Assembly (NCBI GenBank): GCA_002307185.1
Contig: DBTT01000029.1
Span: 1 to 9,456 of the forward strand
Reading direction: 5' to 3'
Origin: Bacteroidales bacterium UBA1309
Lineage (GTDB): Bacteria > Bacteroidota > Bacteroidia > Bacteroidales > Dysgonomonadaceae
Length of the DNA stretch: 9,456 nucleotides
Position numbers and translations under genes: made by a program. Shown one piece after another: positions 1 through 7,240 of this stretch (positions are counted from its first letter, which is position 1; the number at the start of each line of letters is the position of its first letter). Under the pieces are notes generated by a model. The model saw nothing but the letters and a program-made list of their open reading frames with translations. It was not told where the DNA came from and made no database searches.

Positions 1-481
1 TTTCAGCCGCAGACAAACGACGACGTAAAAATCGGTCCTCCGGTAGTTTATGGCAATTGGCTACAATTTGATCGGTAGAAGGCAATGTATAAACCCACGA
101 GGTGCCAAAAGTAATAATCAGACAAGTTAGATTTTTCAAATCATCCACCGCCTTCGAAAAAGCTTCATTTATACCATCCAATGTCGCCTGCCGGTTTACA
201 CCAGAAAACGAACCATGATGGCTGAAGCTGTGAAAATAACCGTCGTATTCCACCAGCTCTTCTGTCCCGAAAGGGTGATTTTCCAATAAACGCCGTAAGG
301 CCATACCAACAGAAGCCGGGTTGTAGAGCACCCCAAAAGGATTAATCGAAACCCGAAAACCGCTTTCTTGCAAACGGATACCTATATTTTCGGCAAAGCA
401 AGAGCCTAACACCATCACGCGATCAGCATGTGACAGTGGACTATAAGCAATTTGTACCGGCACAGTCGTTCTGAAATCCAT
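1..481 (-). CDS. GSCFA domain-containing protein (3' end beyond window)
   Basis: The minus-strand frame is open from an ATG at 481 to the window edge, giving 160 complete codons. The protein begins MDFRTTVPVQIAYSPLSHAD. It carries the signature GSCFA at residues 26-30, in the context VLGSCFAENIG, which names the family. Further family-like blocks are INPFG (46-50), TFGTSWVYTLP (124-134) and NCHKLP (142-147). GSCFA proteins are, to my knowledge, grouped with SGNH/GDSL-type hydrolases, so the Ser in GSC may be the nucleophile of the first block; this is from the family, not proven here. No signal peptide is visible, so a cytoplasmic location is likely. Family members are usually about 300 residues or more, so roughly half is present. 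The gene is divergent from dxs with a 73-base spacer. Substrate and role are unknown. Confidence 0.9.
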   Translation of the reverse strand, partial: MDFRTTVPVQIAYSPLSHADRVMVLGSCFAENIGIRLQESGFRVSINPFGVLYNPASVGMALRRLLENHPFGTEELVEYDGYFHSFSHHGSFSGVNRQATLDGINEAFSKAVDDLKNLTCLIITFGTSWVYTLPSTDQIVANCHKLPEDRFLRRRLSAAE

Positions 482-487
482 AGTCGA

Positions 488-495
488 CAAAAATA
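488..495 (-). promoter_or_regulatory. Bacteroidetes-type -7 element for the GSCFA gene
   Basis: Read on the minus strand this is TATTTTTG, a full match to the Bacteroidetes -7 consensus TAnnTTTG. It ends only 6 bases before the ATG at 481, so transcription would start almost at the start codon and the mRNA would be nearly leaderless. No convincing -33 TTTG lies about 20 bases further upstream. The match is short and could be chance in an AT-rich spacer. Confidence 0.4.
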
Positions 496-529
496 ATAAA
501 TAATCCCGACCGTTTCAGAGAAAAAAATG

Positions 530-537
530 TAATTTTG
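530..537 (+). promoter_or_regulatory. Bacteroidetes-type -7 element for dxs
   Basis: The bases TAATTTTG match the Bacteroidetes -7 consensus TAnnTTTG and end 17 bases before the dxs ATG. The expected leader is about a dozen bases. No clear -33 TTTG is present. There is no Shine-Dalgarno sequence between this element and the start codon, which is common in this phylum. Confidence 0.5.
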
Positions 538-554
538 CATGCTTACAAAAACAG

Positions 555-2462
555 ATGACAAACGAACACACCCATATACTTCAAACCATTGATTCTCCGG
601 CCGATTTGCGAAAACTCGATATCAAAGAGCTCGCTGGAGTCTGCCAGGAACTCCGCCAACTGATTATTGAAGAATTATCTAACAACCCCGGTCACTTGGG
701 TGCCAATCTGGGAGTGGTGGAATTAACTGTTGCGTTGCACTACGTATTAAACACGCCCGAAGACAAGCTCGTTTGGGATGTGGGACATCAGGCATACGGA
801 CATAAAATTCTGACGGGTCGTCGGGAACGTTTTTCCACCAATCGAAAATTCAAAGGCATCAGCGGCTTTCCCAATCCGGCAGAAAGCGAATACGACGCGT
901 TTATTGCCGGGCACGCCTCCAATTCGATTTCTGCAGCTCTGGGTCTTTCCATTGCATCTAAAATCATGGGGCGGGACCATATAGTCGCCGCTGTGATCGG
1001 AGACGGAGCCATGTCTGGCGGTTTGGCTTTTGAAGGACTCAACAACGCTTCAGTCTACCCCAACGATCTGCTGATTATCCTCAACGACAACCACATGGCT
1101 ATAGACCGAAACGTTGGCGGAATGAGCAATTATTTGGTTAATATTACGACTTCCAAACACTACAACAACATTCGTTGGAAAACATACCTGCTTTGTAAAA
1201 AAGTGGGCCTGATCAACGATCAGAAAAAAAGCAAGATCCTGCGTTTCAGCAACAGCCTGAAAGCCCTGCTCACCAATCAGCACAATCTTTTCGAAGGGCT
1301 GAACATCCGTTATTTAGGCCCTGTGGATGGGCATAATGTGGAAAATCTGGTCAAGGTTCTTCGGGACATCAAAGACATGAAAGGCCCCAAAATTCTGCAT
1401 GTTTGCACCATCAAAGGAAAAGGCTTCGAACCTGCTGAACGCGATGCCACGAAATGGCATGCTCCCGGTAAATTTGATGCCAAAACCGGTAAGCGAGCCA
1501 ATATAGCCAAAACCAAAAACCAACCGTTGTTGTTTCAAGACGTATTCGGACACACACTGGTGGAGTTAGCAGAAAAAAATCCAAAAATTGCAGGCATAAC
1601 TCCTGCTATGCCAACGGGTTGCAGCATGACCCTTATGATGGATCGGTTTCCGGAACGCACCTTCGACGTTGGAATAGCCGAGGGGCATGCCGTGACCTTC
1701 TCTGCAGGTTTAGCCAAAGAAGGGCTCTTACCTTTCTGCAACATTTATTCCTCTTTTGCTCAACGGGCTTATGACAATATTATTCACGATGCAGCCCTGC
1801 AAAAACTTCCGATTGTACTTTGTCTGGACAGGGCCGGCTTAGTTGGCGAAGACGGCCCGACGCACCATGGAGCGTTCGATTTAGCCTATCTGCGCTGCAT
1901 CCCCAATCTAATCATCAGTGCCCCCATGGACGAACACGAACTACGTAACCTCATGTTCACCGCTCAGGCATTGGAACAGGGGCCTTTTGTCATTCGCTAT
2001 CCGCGGGGACTTGGATTCTGCTGCAACTGGAAAAACGAAATGCACACTTTGCCCATTGGTCAAGGAGAATGTTTGGCCGAAGGAGAGCAAATAGCGATAC
2101 TCAGCATAGGTCCTATTGGCATAATGGCTCACGAAGTGGTTGATCAGTTACGGGAAGAAGGCCTTTCTGTCGCTTTGTACAACATGCGTTTTGTCAAGCC
2201 GCTTGACGAAGATTTACTGCATCTGGTTGCGCATCGTTTCTCCAAAATCATTACTTTGGAAAATGGAGTTATTAATGGGGGATTCGGAAGTGCAGTTCTC
2301 GAGTTTTTAAGCAAAAACAACTATAAACCTCAAGTTCGCCGCATGGGACTTCCGGATGAATTTATAGAACACGGATCTGTGCCGGAGCTGCATCACCTCT
2401 GCGGATTGGACAAAGAAGGTCTGGGAGCGATGATTCGATCGTTTATGGGCGAAGAGGAATGA
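555..2462 (+). CDS. dxs: 1-deoxy-D-xylulose-5-phosphate synthase
   Basis: Thiamine-diphosphate enzyme that condenses pyruvate and glyceraldehyde 3-phosphate into 1-deoxy-D-xylulose 5-phosphate, the first step of the MEP isoprenoid pathway; also a precursor for thiamine and pyridoxal. It is cytoplasmic. At 635 residues it is close to the usual family length of about 620-640. The N-terminal domain has NNPGHLGANLG with the catalytic-region His at 47, WDVGHQAYGHKILTGR (74-89), and the ThDP/Mg motif starting GDGAMSGG at 149 with NDNHMAID at 177-184. The pyrimidine domain has DVGIAEGHAVTFSAGLA (371-387) with the ThDP-contacting Glu at 376. It also has DRAGLVGEDGPTHHGAFDL (425-443) and RYPRG (481-485), where Arg426, Asp433, His437 and Arg484 align with the known substrate-binding residues. 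The C-terminal transketolase domain follows. The ATG at 555 fits the family N-terminus and lies just behind a -7 element. No terminator is evident after the TGA. Confidence 0.98.
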   Translation: MTNEHTHILQTIDSPADLRKLDIKELAGVCQELRQLIIEELSNNPGHLGANLGVVELTVALHYVLNTPEDKLVWDVGHQAYGHKILTGRRERFSTNRKFKGISGFPNPAESEYDAFIAGHASNSISAALGLSIASKIMGRDHIVAAVIGDGAMSGGLAFEGLNNASVYPNDLLIILNDNHMAIDRNVGGMSNYLVNITTSKHYNNIRWKTYLLCKKVGLINDQKKSKILRFSNSLKALLTNQHNLFEGLNIRYLGPVDGHNVENLVKVLRDIKDMKGPKILHVCTIKGKGFEPAERDATKWHAPGKFDAKTGKRANIAKTKNQPLLFQDVFGHTLVELAEKNPKIAGITPAMPTGCSMTLMMDRFPERTFDVGIAEGHAVTFSAGLAKEGLLPFCNIYSSFAQRAYDNIIHDAALQKLPIVLCLDRAGLVGEDGPTHHGAFDLAYLRCIPNLIISAPMDEHELRNLMFTAQALEQGPFVIRYPRGLGFCCNWKNEMHTLPIGQGECLAEGEQIAILSIGPIGIMAHEVVDQLREEGLSVALYNMRFVKPLDEDLLHLVAHRFSKIITLENGVINGGFGSAVLEFLSKNNYKPQVRRMGLPDEFIEHGSVPELHHLCGLDKEGLGAMIRSFMGEEE

Positions 2463-2490
2463 TGCAAAGAAGCCATTTCAAAATTCGTTC

Positions 2491-2652
2491 CTATGTTTGA
2501 GAAATGAATTGGATGATAAAATATGGCATAAGCCAAAGCATCTGTTCCAGAACTTGAGAATGAAGCTCTTTCAGGAAGTTACTTACATCTTCTTCTGTTT
2601 TGAACTGAGACAGGAATTCTTTGTTGAGTAATTCTTTAGGTGCTACTGACAT
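2491..2652 (-). pseudogene. IS256-family transposase, N-terminal fragment
   Basis: A 53-codon frame starts MSVAPKELLNKEFLSQFKTE and continues through EDVSNFLKELHSQVLEQML (21-39). This resembles the extreme N-terminus of IS256-type (mutator-like) transposases in Bacteroidetes, where the next residues would be roughly EGEMDAHLGY. Here the similarity stops at residue 39, the frame runs 14 unrelated residues to a TAG, and the DDE catalytic domain is absent. It therefore encodes no active transposase. No matching right end of the element is visible between here and dxs. A longer in-frame ATG at 2706 is unlikely because the transposase match begins near the ATG at 2652. The identification rests on recalled family sequence, not on a search. 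Confidence 0.6.
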
Positions 2653-2848
2653 AATTCTTTGGCAACAGTTTCCCGAATCTCGTACGTATGTAATCACCCA
2701 AGCCATCTGGCGTTATCCCACCATTTGCGGCATTTTCGTCCTGCTGGTCCGAAAAAGGATACATTAAGCTTATACTTTCTTGATAAAGCGGGTCATAATA
2801 GCCACCTAAACCATAATTCCAACCTCCTGAGCCATATCCCGAGGCTTT
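2636..2848 (-). pseudogene. Unrecognised 3' gene fragment (Gly/Tyr-rich tail)
   Basis: Directly after the stop codons TGA and TAA that end the neighbouring 153-residue gene, the same frame stays open for 70 codons with protein-like composition. It begins KASGYGSGGWNYGLGGYYDP and ends GDYIRTRFGKLLPKNYVSST before a TAA. There is no ATG near the 5' end; the first in-frame Met is residue 29, in SISLMYPF. That is the pattern of a gene tail cut from its head. Its last 17 bases overlap the start of the transposase fragment, so the final part (from about GDYIRTRF) may be insertion-sequence end read as protein. I do not recognise the family. It could also be noncoding sequence that happens to be open. 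Confidence 0.4.
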
Positions 2849-2851
2849 TTA

Positions 2852-3313
2852 TCATTCTGTTTTATCATGTTTTAAGGCCAATGCTTCAAATGGCAATTCG
2901 CCAATCTGACTGGATTCTGTCTTAAATATTATCTTTTCATGCCTAATATCAACATCGAACATTAATTGCTCTTTTAATCTTGCATTTGTTTTTGCAATCA
3001 AATACCAAGCCCCCTTTTTTTCAGTGAAAACGTAAATATTCCAACAAGGTAACCCGGAACATCCAGAAACTAAAACAATATTAATATTTGTCTCATTCGA
3101 TGAAAAGTCTTTCGAAGATACAGAAGAAAAAGGAAGTTGTTTTTTCCCCCATTCGTTTATCTGATTTTTGTCTTGAAAGATTAAAGTTTCAATAGAATCT
3201 TGACTTGCCCATATTAATTCTTGAGTGAATAATTCTTGAGAATAGGAGTTCATTTTTGACAATATTAATAATGAAAACAGTAAATACTTTAACATTATCT
3301 TCGTTTTACCCAT
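2852..3313 (-). CDS. Hypothetical exported small protein, possible immunity-type gene
   Basis: An intact 153-codon gene. The start at 3313 is backed by GGAGGA 8 bases upstream; a second ATG at 3295 (residue 7) gives MLKYLLFSLLILSKMNSYSQ, a cleaner signal peptide with likely cleavage near residues 23-26. The mature part is about 128 residues, mixed beta/alpha in feel, with two cysteines five apart in SGCSGLPCWNIYVF (83-96) that could form a disulfide in the periplasm. I do not recognise the family. Two 60-base samples inside the gene are 28-30% GC against about 45% in dxs, which suggests acquired DNA. Its first 19 bases overlap the 3' end of an orphan reading frame, as small immunity genes often overlap the toxin tail they follow; that role is inference only. 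Confidence 0.7.
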   Translation of the reverse strand: MGKTKIMLKYLLFSLLILSKMNSYSQELFTQELIWASQDSIETLIFQDKNQINEWGKKQLPFSSVSSKDFSSNETNINIVLVSGCSGLPCWNIYVFTEKKGAWYLIAKTNARLKEQLMFDVDIRHEKIIFKTESSQIGELPFEALALKHDKTE

Positions 3314-3453
3314 AATAAAATTCCTCCGTAATTATAAATTCCGTGATTAGCTCTAACTGGATTTGATATAAACCGACCTGATGCATCAACATTTACAACG
3401 GGAGTGATTCCAGGTTTAGTTTTGAAACAGACTCGCACCGCCAGACACGACAT
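3295..3453 (-). pseudogene. Unrecognised gene tail overlapping the small exported gene
   Basis: A minus-strand frame that opens upstream of 3453 and ends at a TAA covering 3295-3297. From the in-frame ATG at 3453 it encodes 52 residues. The core is TKPGITPVVNVDASGRFISN, followed by PVRANHGIYNYGGILLWVKRR. The last 30 or so residues read like genuine protein; the Cys-rich first dozen (MSCLAVRVCF) do not, so the ATG is probably not a true start. It ends inside the neighbouring 153-residue gene, overlapping it by 19 bases in another frame. The best reading is the C-terminal end of a larger gene whose body has been lost. I do not recognise the family. A short complete protein, or chance, cannot be excluded. 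Confidence 0.35.
3322..3327 (-). promoter_or_regulatory. Shine-Dalgarno sequence deciding the start of the 153-residue gene
   Basis: On the minus strand this reads GGAGGA, 8 bases before the ATG at 3313. Strong Shine-Dalgarno sites are uncommon in Bacteroidetes. This one favours the ATG at 3313 over the in-frame ATG at 3295. It also lies inside the coding frame of the upstream gene tail (residues YGGIL), which would allow coupled translation. Confidence 0.45.
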
Positions 3454-3512
3454 GGCACACAAAAGCGAGGATACCTCAAAACTTCTGAGACACCTGCTTT
3501 ATTCTAAACTTA

Positions 3513-4919
3513 TTATTGCTCTACAATACGCCCATTAATCATCAAACTGTTGAAATGCACATCCTTCGCACCAACCACCTTGTTGCCACTCGCAACACCG
3601 TTGAACACACAATTGGAAACATGCACATCACTTACATGATCGCCACTGGGCAAGCCCAAAATAAGCACGCCGTAACGACTTTTTTCACACTGAATATTTT
3701 CTAAATAAACGCAACGTACCGTTGGCGGGAAATCCCGCTGACAATCTTCATCGTTTTCATACATGAGATTGATCTTTAGCACTGCTTCCCTGCATTGACC
3801 CACCTTGATATTGCGTACATAAACATTTTCAATCAGGCCACCACGGCAGGTGTTGGTCTTAATCCGAATCACACGATCCAGATTCGGACTATCCATTTCA
3901 CAGTTTTCCACGTATAAATTGCGATAGCCACCGGAAATTTCGCTGCCGATCACCACTCCACCATGTCCATTTTTCATCTTACAGTTACGAATAATGATGT
4001 TTTCACTGGGAATGGCCCATTTGCGACCATCGTTATTGCGGCCGGATTTAATGGCAATGCAATCATCGCCCGTATCAAAGAAACAGTTTTCAATCAACAC
4101 ATTTTTGCAAGATTCCGGGTCGCAGCCATCGCCGTTGGGCCCGTCGTTGATCATACTTACACCGTTCACGACAATATTCTGGCTCAAGAGCGGATGAATC
4201 ACCCAAAACGGAGAATTCAACAAGGTAACCCCTTCGATCAGCACTCGATTGCATTGATTTACATTGATGAGTTGAGGGCGCAGAGCATCCGACTCCGCCA
4301 TAACACGCTGATATATAGGCGTATCATCTTCGGCAGCTTGCAACAATCGCGCACGGCCACTGACATTCTGTCCGGGCATACCAGGCTTCCAGCCAAATTG
4401 AGGAGCACCACACATGCTCCACCAAGTGCTGTTGCTACCTTGGCCATCAATGGATCCTTTACCCGTAATGGCAATGTTCGTTTCTCCGTAAGCATAGATT
4501 AGTGGATGATAATTATAGCAATCAATGCCTTCCCAACGAGTCAGCACCGAGGGTAAATACAATTCTTTACGAGTAGAGAACTTCAGGACAGCTCCAGCTT
4601 CCAGATAAAGATTCACATTGCTTTTCAACGTCAATGGACCCGTATAAAACGTTCCGGCAGGAACCACCACACGACCTCCACCATTGTGGCTGCATTCTAT
4701 AATAGCACGATTAATAGCCTGATGATTGAGCACCGCTGTGTCGTTGGGTACAGCGCCATAAGTTAGAATGGAATAATCCCGGTTAGGGAACTTGGTGCGC
4801 AACAGTTTCTTTTCAATGGAAGCAGCATCCTTCCAAGCACTTTTCATATCTTGTGCCACAGTAGAGAAAAGGAAAATCGAGCAAACGAAAAAAGCTAAAA
4901 GTCGTTTCATCTTCATCAT
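3513..4919 (-). CDS. Secreted glycoside hydrolase family 28 (polygalacturonase-like) protein
   Basis: Predicted to hydrolyse alpha-1,4 links of polygalacturonic acid or a related pectin backbone. The 468-residue protein starts MMKMKRLLAFFVCSIFLFST, a signal peptide with likely cleavage after VAQ (21-23); the ATG at 4910 (residue 4) is an equally good start. The right-handed beta-helix region holds all the GH28 active-site blocks. These are NGDGCD (262-267, equivalent to NTD), GDD (284-286), GHG (318-320) and RIK (352-354), so it should be active. An N-terminal pectate-lyase-like strand repeat begins near YGAVPNDT (54-61). Endo or exo action and the exact substrate (homogalacturonan or rhamnogalacturonan) cannot be read from the sequence. 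Length is normal. It ends with tandem TAA stops. It stands alone, with no susC/susD-like, sulfatase or regulator gene in view. Confidence 0.95.
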   Translation of the reverse strand: MMKMKRLLAFFVCSIFLFSTVAQDMKSAWKDAASIEKKLLRTKFPNRDYSILTYGAVPNDTAVLNHQAINRAIIECSHNGGGRVVVPAGTFYTGPLTLKSNVNLYLEAGAVLKFSTRKELYLPSVLTRWEGIDCYNYHPLIYAYGETNIAITGKGSIDGQGSNSTWWSMCGAPQFGWKPGMPGQNVSGRARLLQAAEDDTPIYQRVMAESDALRPQLINVNQCNRVLIEGVTLLNSPFWVIHPLLSQNIVVNGVSMINDGPNGDGCDPESCKNVLIENCFFDTGDDCIAIKSGRNNDGRKWAIPSENIIIRNCKMKNGHGGVVIGSEISGGYRNLYVENCEMDSPNLDRVIRIKTNTCRGGLIENVYVRNIKVGQCREAVLKINLMYENDEDCQRDFPPTVRCVYLENIQCEKSRYGVLILGLPSGDHVSDVHVSNCVFNGVASGNKVVGAKDVHFNSLMINGRIVEQ

Positions 4920-4949
4920 CGAAATATAGAGTATTTATATTTTTCGACG

Positions 4950-4983
4950 CGAAGATAAAAAAAAACAGTTCGGGTTTCTCAAA
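4950..4983 (-). promoter_or_regulatory. Possible promoter of the GH28 gene
   Basis: On the minus strand TATCTTCG (4957 to 4950) is a one-mismatch version of the -7 consensus TAnnTTTG. A TTTG lies at 4983-4980, 22 bases upstream, slightly beyond the usual spacing of about 20. The expected leader to the ATG at 4919 is about 25 bases. The imperfect core makes this tentative. Confidence 0.3.
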
Positions 4984-5076
4984 TTACTAAAAAGGTGGCA
5001 AATAACACACAAAAAAAGGTGATTTATGCAACAGCCAGATCTGCAAGAAAAGTTCAAGAGGCTTCTTTAAGGTTCC

Positions 5077-7200
5077 TCACGGAACAGGAAGCTCTATACT
5101 TTTTCGAAAGAAAAGCAATTTCCCAGTGGAAGTGACCCCATTCATTTCCACCACATAGCGGCGACAGTTTTCGGCAGGAGTAAAACGAATAACTGCCTTG
5201 CCTTGATCGTCGGTCACTACAGAAGGCTTCCAACCGTTACTCCGCGCCGTGTTCGGAAACTGACTAAGCCAGATATCGGTTGTACCGGGCATGATTTTCC
5301 GCTGGACATCATCGCTGATTTTAGGACCAGTATGATTAAAATTTTTCTTAGTCTTTTGCGGCGTAGCATCCAAAGCACGTTTGGTCCAAACCGCAACAAC
5401 TCCTCCTACAGCCGTATTGGAAGAATCAGAGGATGAAAACTTAAAAAGCCCCATATTACCCGGATCTTTCAACACATCTATGGATTCTATTTCAGAAACA
5501 GCCAGCATATTTACTGCTTCAAAATCTGCATTGTATCCATCAATCATGTAGCTAACACTGCCGTCACGAATCAGCAAGACCTCCCTATTATAATCGTATG
5601 TCACACCAGGTAAGTTAACCAAGTAGTCCTCTACAGTAACACCACCGGTAAGAAGTTCTTCACCGGTCACCGTATGATTCACATAATTATAAGGCTTGAT
5701 GTGCTTGTTTAACTGTTCCGGATATACATTTACGGCTTTCAGGTCGACCTGCCGGAGCTTTTCTTTTTTAATTTTTTCTGCCGTAGTGAGCGGGCTGTAT
5801 ATGCCTGTTGTATCTCGGATAAAAGCCGCTTCAGGACTTTCTCCGATATCCCAGGAGGATTCGAAATTACCGTCAATAGCACGCTGGATATCAAATTTAG
5901 GCCAACGAGAAGCCACCAGCCAGGCATCCAATATCGTAGAAGGAAGATTGGAGAGCCCTTCAAAACAACTTGAAATTAAGGCCTTATGTTGAGTCAAGTC
6001 GGAGCCCAGCAAAAATTCAGAACCAATATCCCATCGGTTCATAAGGGGAGCACTAAGCGTATCCGGATAAATGGCCACCGAGCATTCTGCATCCATCGGT
6101 GTACCATCAGCATCACTAACCGAAAGGTCAAACGTAACCTGTTTCTTTTTTGTTGAATCCGATTTAAACACGATTTGAACATTCGCCTGATCGTCGTTCT
6201 GGATAAAAAGGAGCCGTTGACTTTGCACCCGATTGTTTTCATCCAATAAAATCAATTCGTGTACACCCGACTCCAGTTCCTCCTTTCCAATGTATATAAA
6301 ATCATGCTCCGGAGTAAGCCGAAAGGTTCGTTCCGGCACTCCACGCAATAGAAGCAGCACGTTGAGCGAACGACTCAATTTCTCCGCACCAGATTGCAAA
6401 GCACTCACGTAATACGTATCAACCATATCAGCCACCTGCAGGCTATAGCCCGAAGCGGCAACAGCAGGAAGCTCCACAAACCATGGTTTTTCATCGCCAG
6501 TCTCCAGCAAAGCATAATAACTTTTTCCAGCCTGAACCGGTAGTGTAAAACAACCAATGCCTGGTCTCAACGTACGGATCATCGCAACAGCAGCACCGTT
6601 TGTTTCATAAACGGCTCCTTTGATTTCAACCAATTTCCCTTTTGGGTTCTTGATCGTAAAGGCCACTTTGCAATTGTGTTTGTCCACGAGCTTTCCCCCT
6701 TCGGGATAAAATTGAATGTCATAATCGTTTTTAGAGGAACGTGCACTTGCCTGGTATTTCCGCACCGGATTCCGCACCGGAAATGATTTTGTAAAATAAG
6801 CATTGCTCCGCTTTCCCTCCATTTGTTCGGAATAAACCTGAAGCGTATAGTCTCCCTCAGGCAGCTGCTCTGGCAGTACCATAAACGAGGAATAAAGTCG
6901 CTTATCCATAGGAAACAACGTAAACCGTTCGATCAACTTATGATCTGGGCCATATAAATTGACAAAAATGCCACGACTCATGGCAGACGGTAAATGGAAT
7001 GCTTCGGAAACGGTATGCGCCCGAAACCAGATGGTATCTCCGGCTTCGTATTGCGGTCGATCTAATTGTACAAATATTTTCTCCTGAGGATAATCCAGAA
7101 TCTGATGACGCAAGTTTGCCACAACCTCATCGGTTTCTTGTGAAAAGATCGACAGAACAGCAAAGAGCAAGCTAAAAAAGGTAAGTAGTAATCGTTTCAT
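5077..7200 (-). CDS. Secreted protein with macroglobulin-like domains and a TonB-receptor plug domain, no beta-barrel
   Basis: The 707-residue protein starts MKRLLLTFFSLLFAVLSIFS, a signal peptide cleaved near residue 20-21. Residues 36-145 look like an MG2-type macroglobulin domain (QEKIFVQLDRPQYEAGDTIWF). Beta-sandwich segments continue to about 380. Residues 505-608 resemble a TonB-dependent receptor plug: VTVEDYLVNLPGV (521-533), YMIDGY (551-556) and SEIESIDVLKDPGNMGLF (569-586), then VGGVVAVWTKR. The expected 22-strand outer-membrane barrel does not follow. Instead a C-terminal macroglobulin-like segment (NGWKPSVVTDDQGKAVIRF, 655-673) ends the protein. Proteins of this make-up occur in Bacteroidetes, but the function is unknown to me; a periplasmic or surface role is inferred. 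It lies 40 bases after the carboxypeptidase-regulatory-like gene and is probably co-transcribed with it. Confidence 0.85.
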   Translation of the reverse strand: MKRLLLTFFSLLFAVLSIFSQETDEVVANLRHQILDYPQEKIFVQLDRPQYEAGDTIWFRAHTVSEAFHLPSAMSRGIFVNLYGPDHKLIERFTLFPMDKRLYSSFMVLPEQLPEGDYTLQVYSEQMEGKRSNAYFTKSFPVRNPVRKYQASARSSKNDYDIQFYPEGGKLVDKHNCKVAFTIKNPKGKLVEIKGAVYETNGAAVAMIRTLRPGIGCFTLPVQAGKSYYALLETGDEKPWFVELPAVAASGYSLQVADMVDTYYVSALQSGAEKLSRSLNVLLLLRGVPERTFRLTPEHDFIYIGKEELESGVHELILLDENNRVQSQRLLFIQNDDQANVQIVFKSDSTKKKQVTFDLSVSDADGTPMDAECSVAIYPDTLSAPLMNRWDIGSEFLLGSDLTQHKALISSCFEGLSNLPSTILDAWLVASRWPKFDIQRAIDGNFESSWDIGESPEAAFIRDTTGIYSPLTTAEKIKKEKLRQVDLKAVNVYPEQLNKHIKPYNYVNHTVTGEELLTGGVTVEDYLVNLPGVTYDYNREVLLIRDGSVSYMIDGYNADFEAVNMLAVSEIESIDVLKDPGNMGLFKFSSSDSSNTAVGGVVAVWTKRALDATPQKTKKNFNHTGPKISDDVQRKIMPGTTDIWLSQFPNTARSNGWKPSVVTDDQGKAVIRFTPAENCRRYVVEMNGVTSTGKLLFFRKSIELPVP

Positions 7201-7240
7201 GGGTGTTTTTCTCTATGGTGGTATTCTCATTCAATTTCAT

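Noticed and set aside
2475..2509. Imperfect inverted repeat ATTTCAAA / TTTGAGAAAT after dxs
   Set aside because: AT-rich stem with a two-base bulge and no T-tract, so it is not a credible dxs terminator.
2659..2925. 88-codon plus-strand frame crossing the fragment patch
   Set aside because: It spans the end of the 153-residue gene and the orphan tail, reads as His/Leu-rich without motif, and the opposite strand gives more protein-like translations.
3963..4502. Long 179-codon plus-strand frame opposite the GH28 gene
   Set aside because: It lies wholly inside a gene with all GH28 motifs, shows no recognisable domain or promoter, and is best explained as an antisense shadow.
5072..5085. Hairpin GTTCC-TCAC-GGAAC over the stop codon of the plug/macroglobulin gene
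   Set aside because: Only 5 bp of stem and no T-tract follows on the minus strand, so it is not supported as an intrinsic terminator. A seven-T run near 5011-5017 has no stem in front of it.
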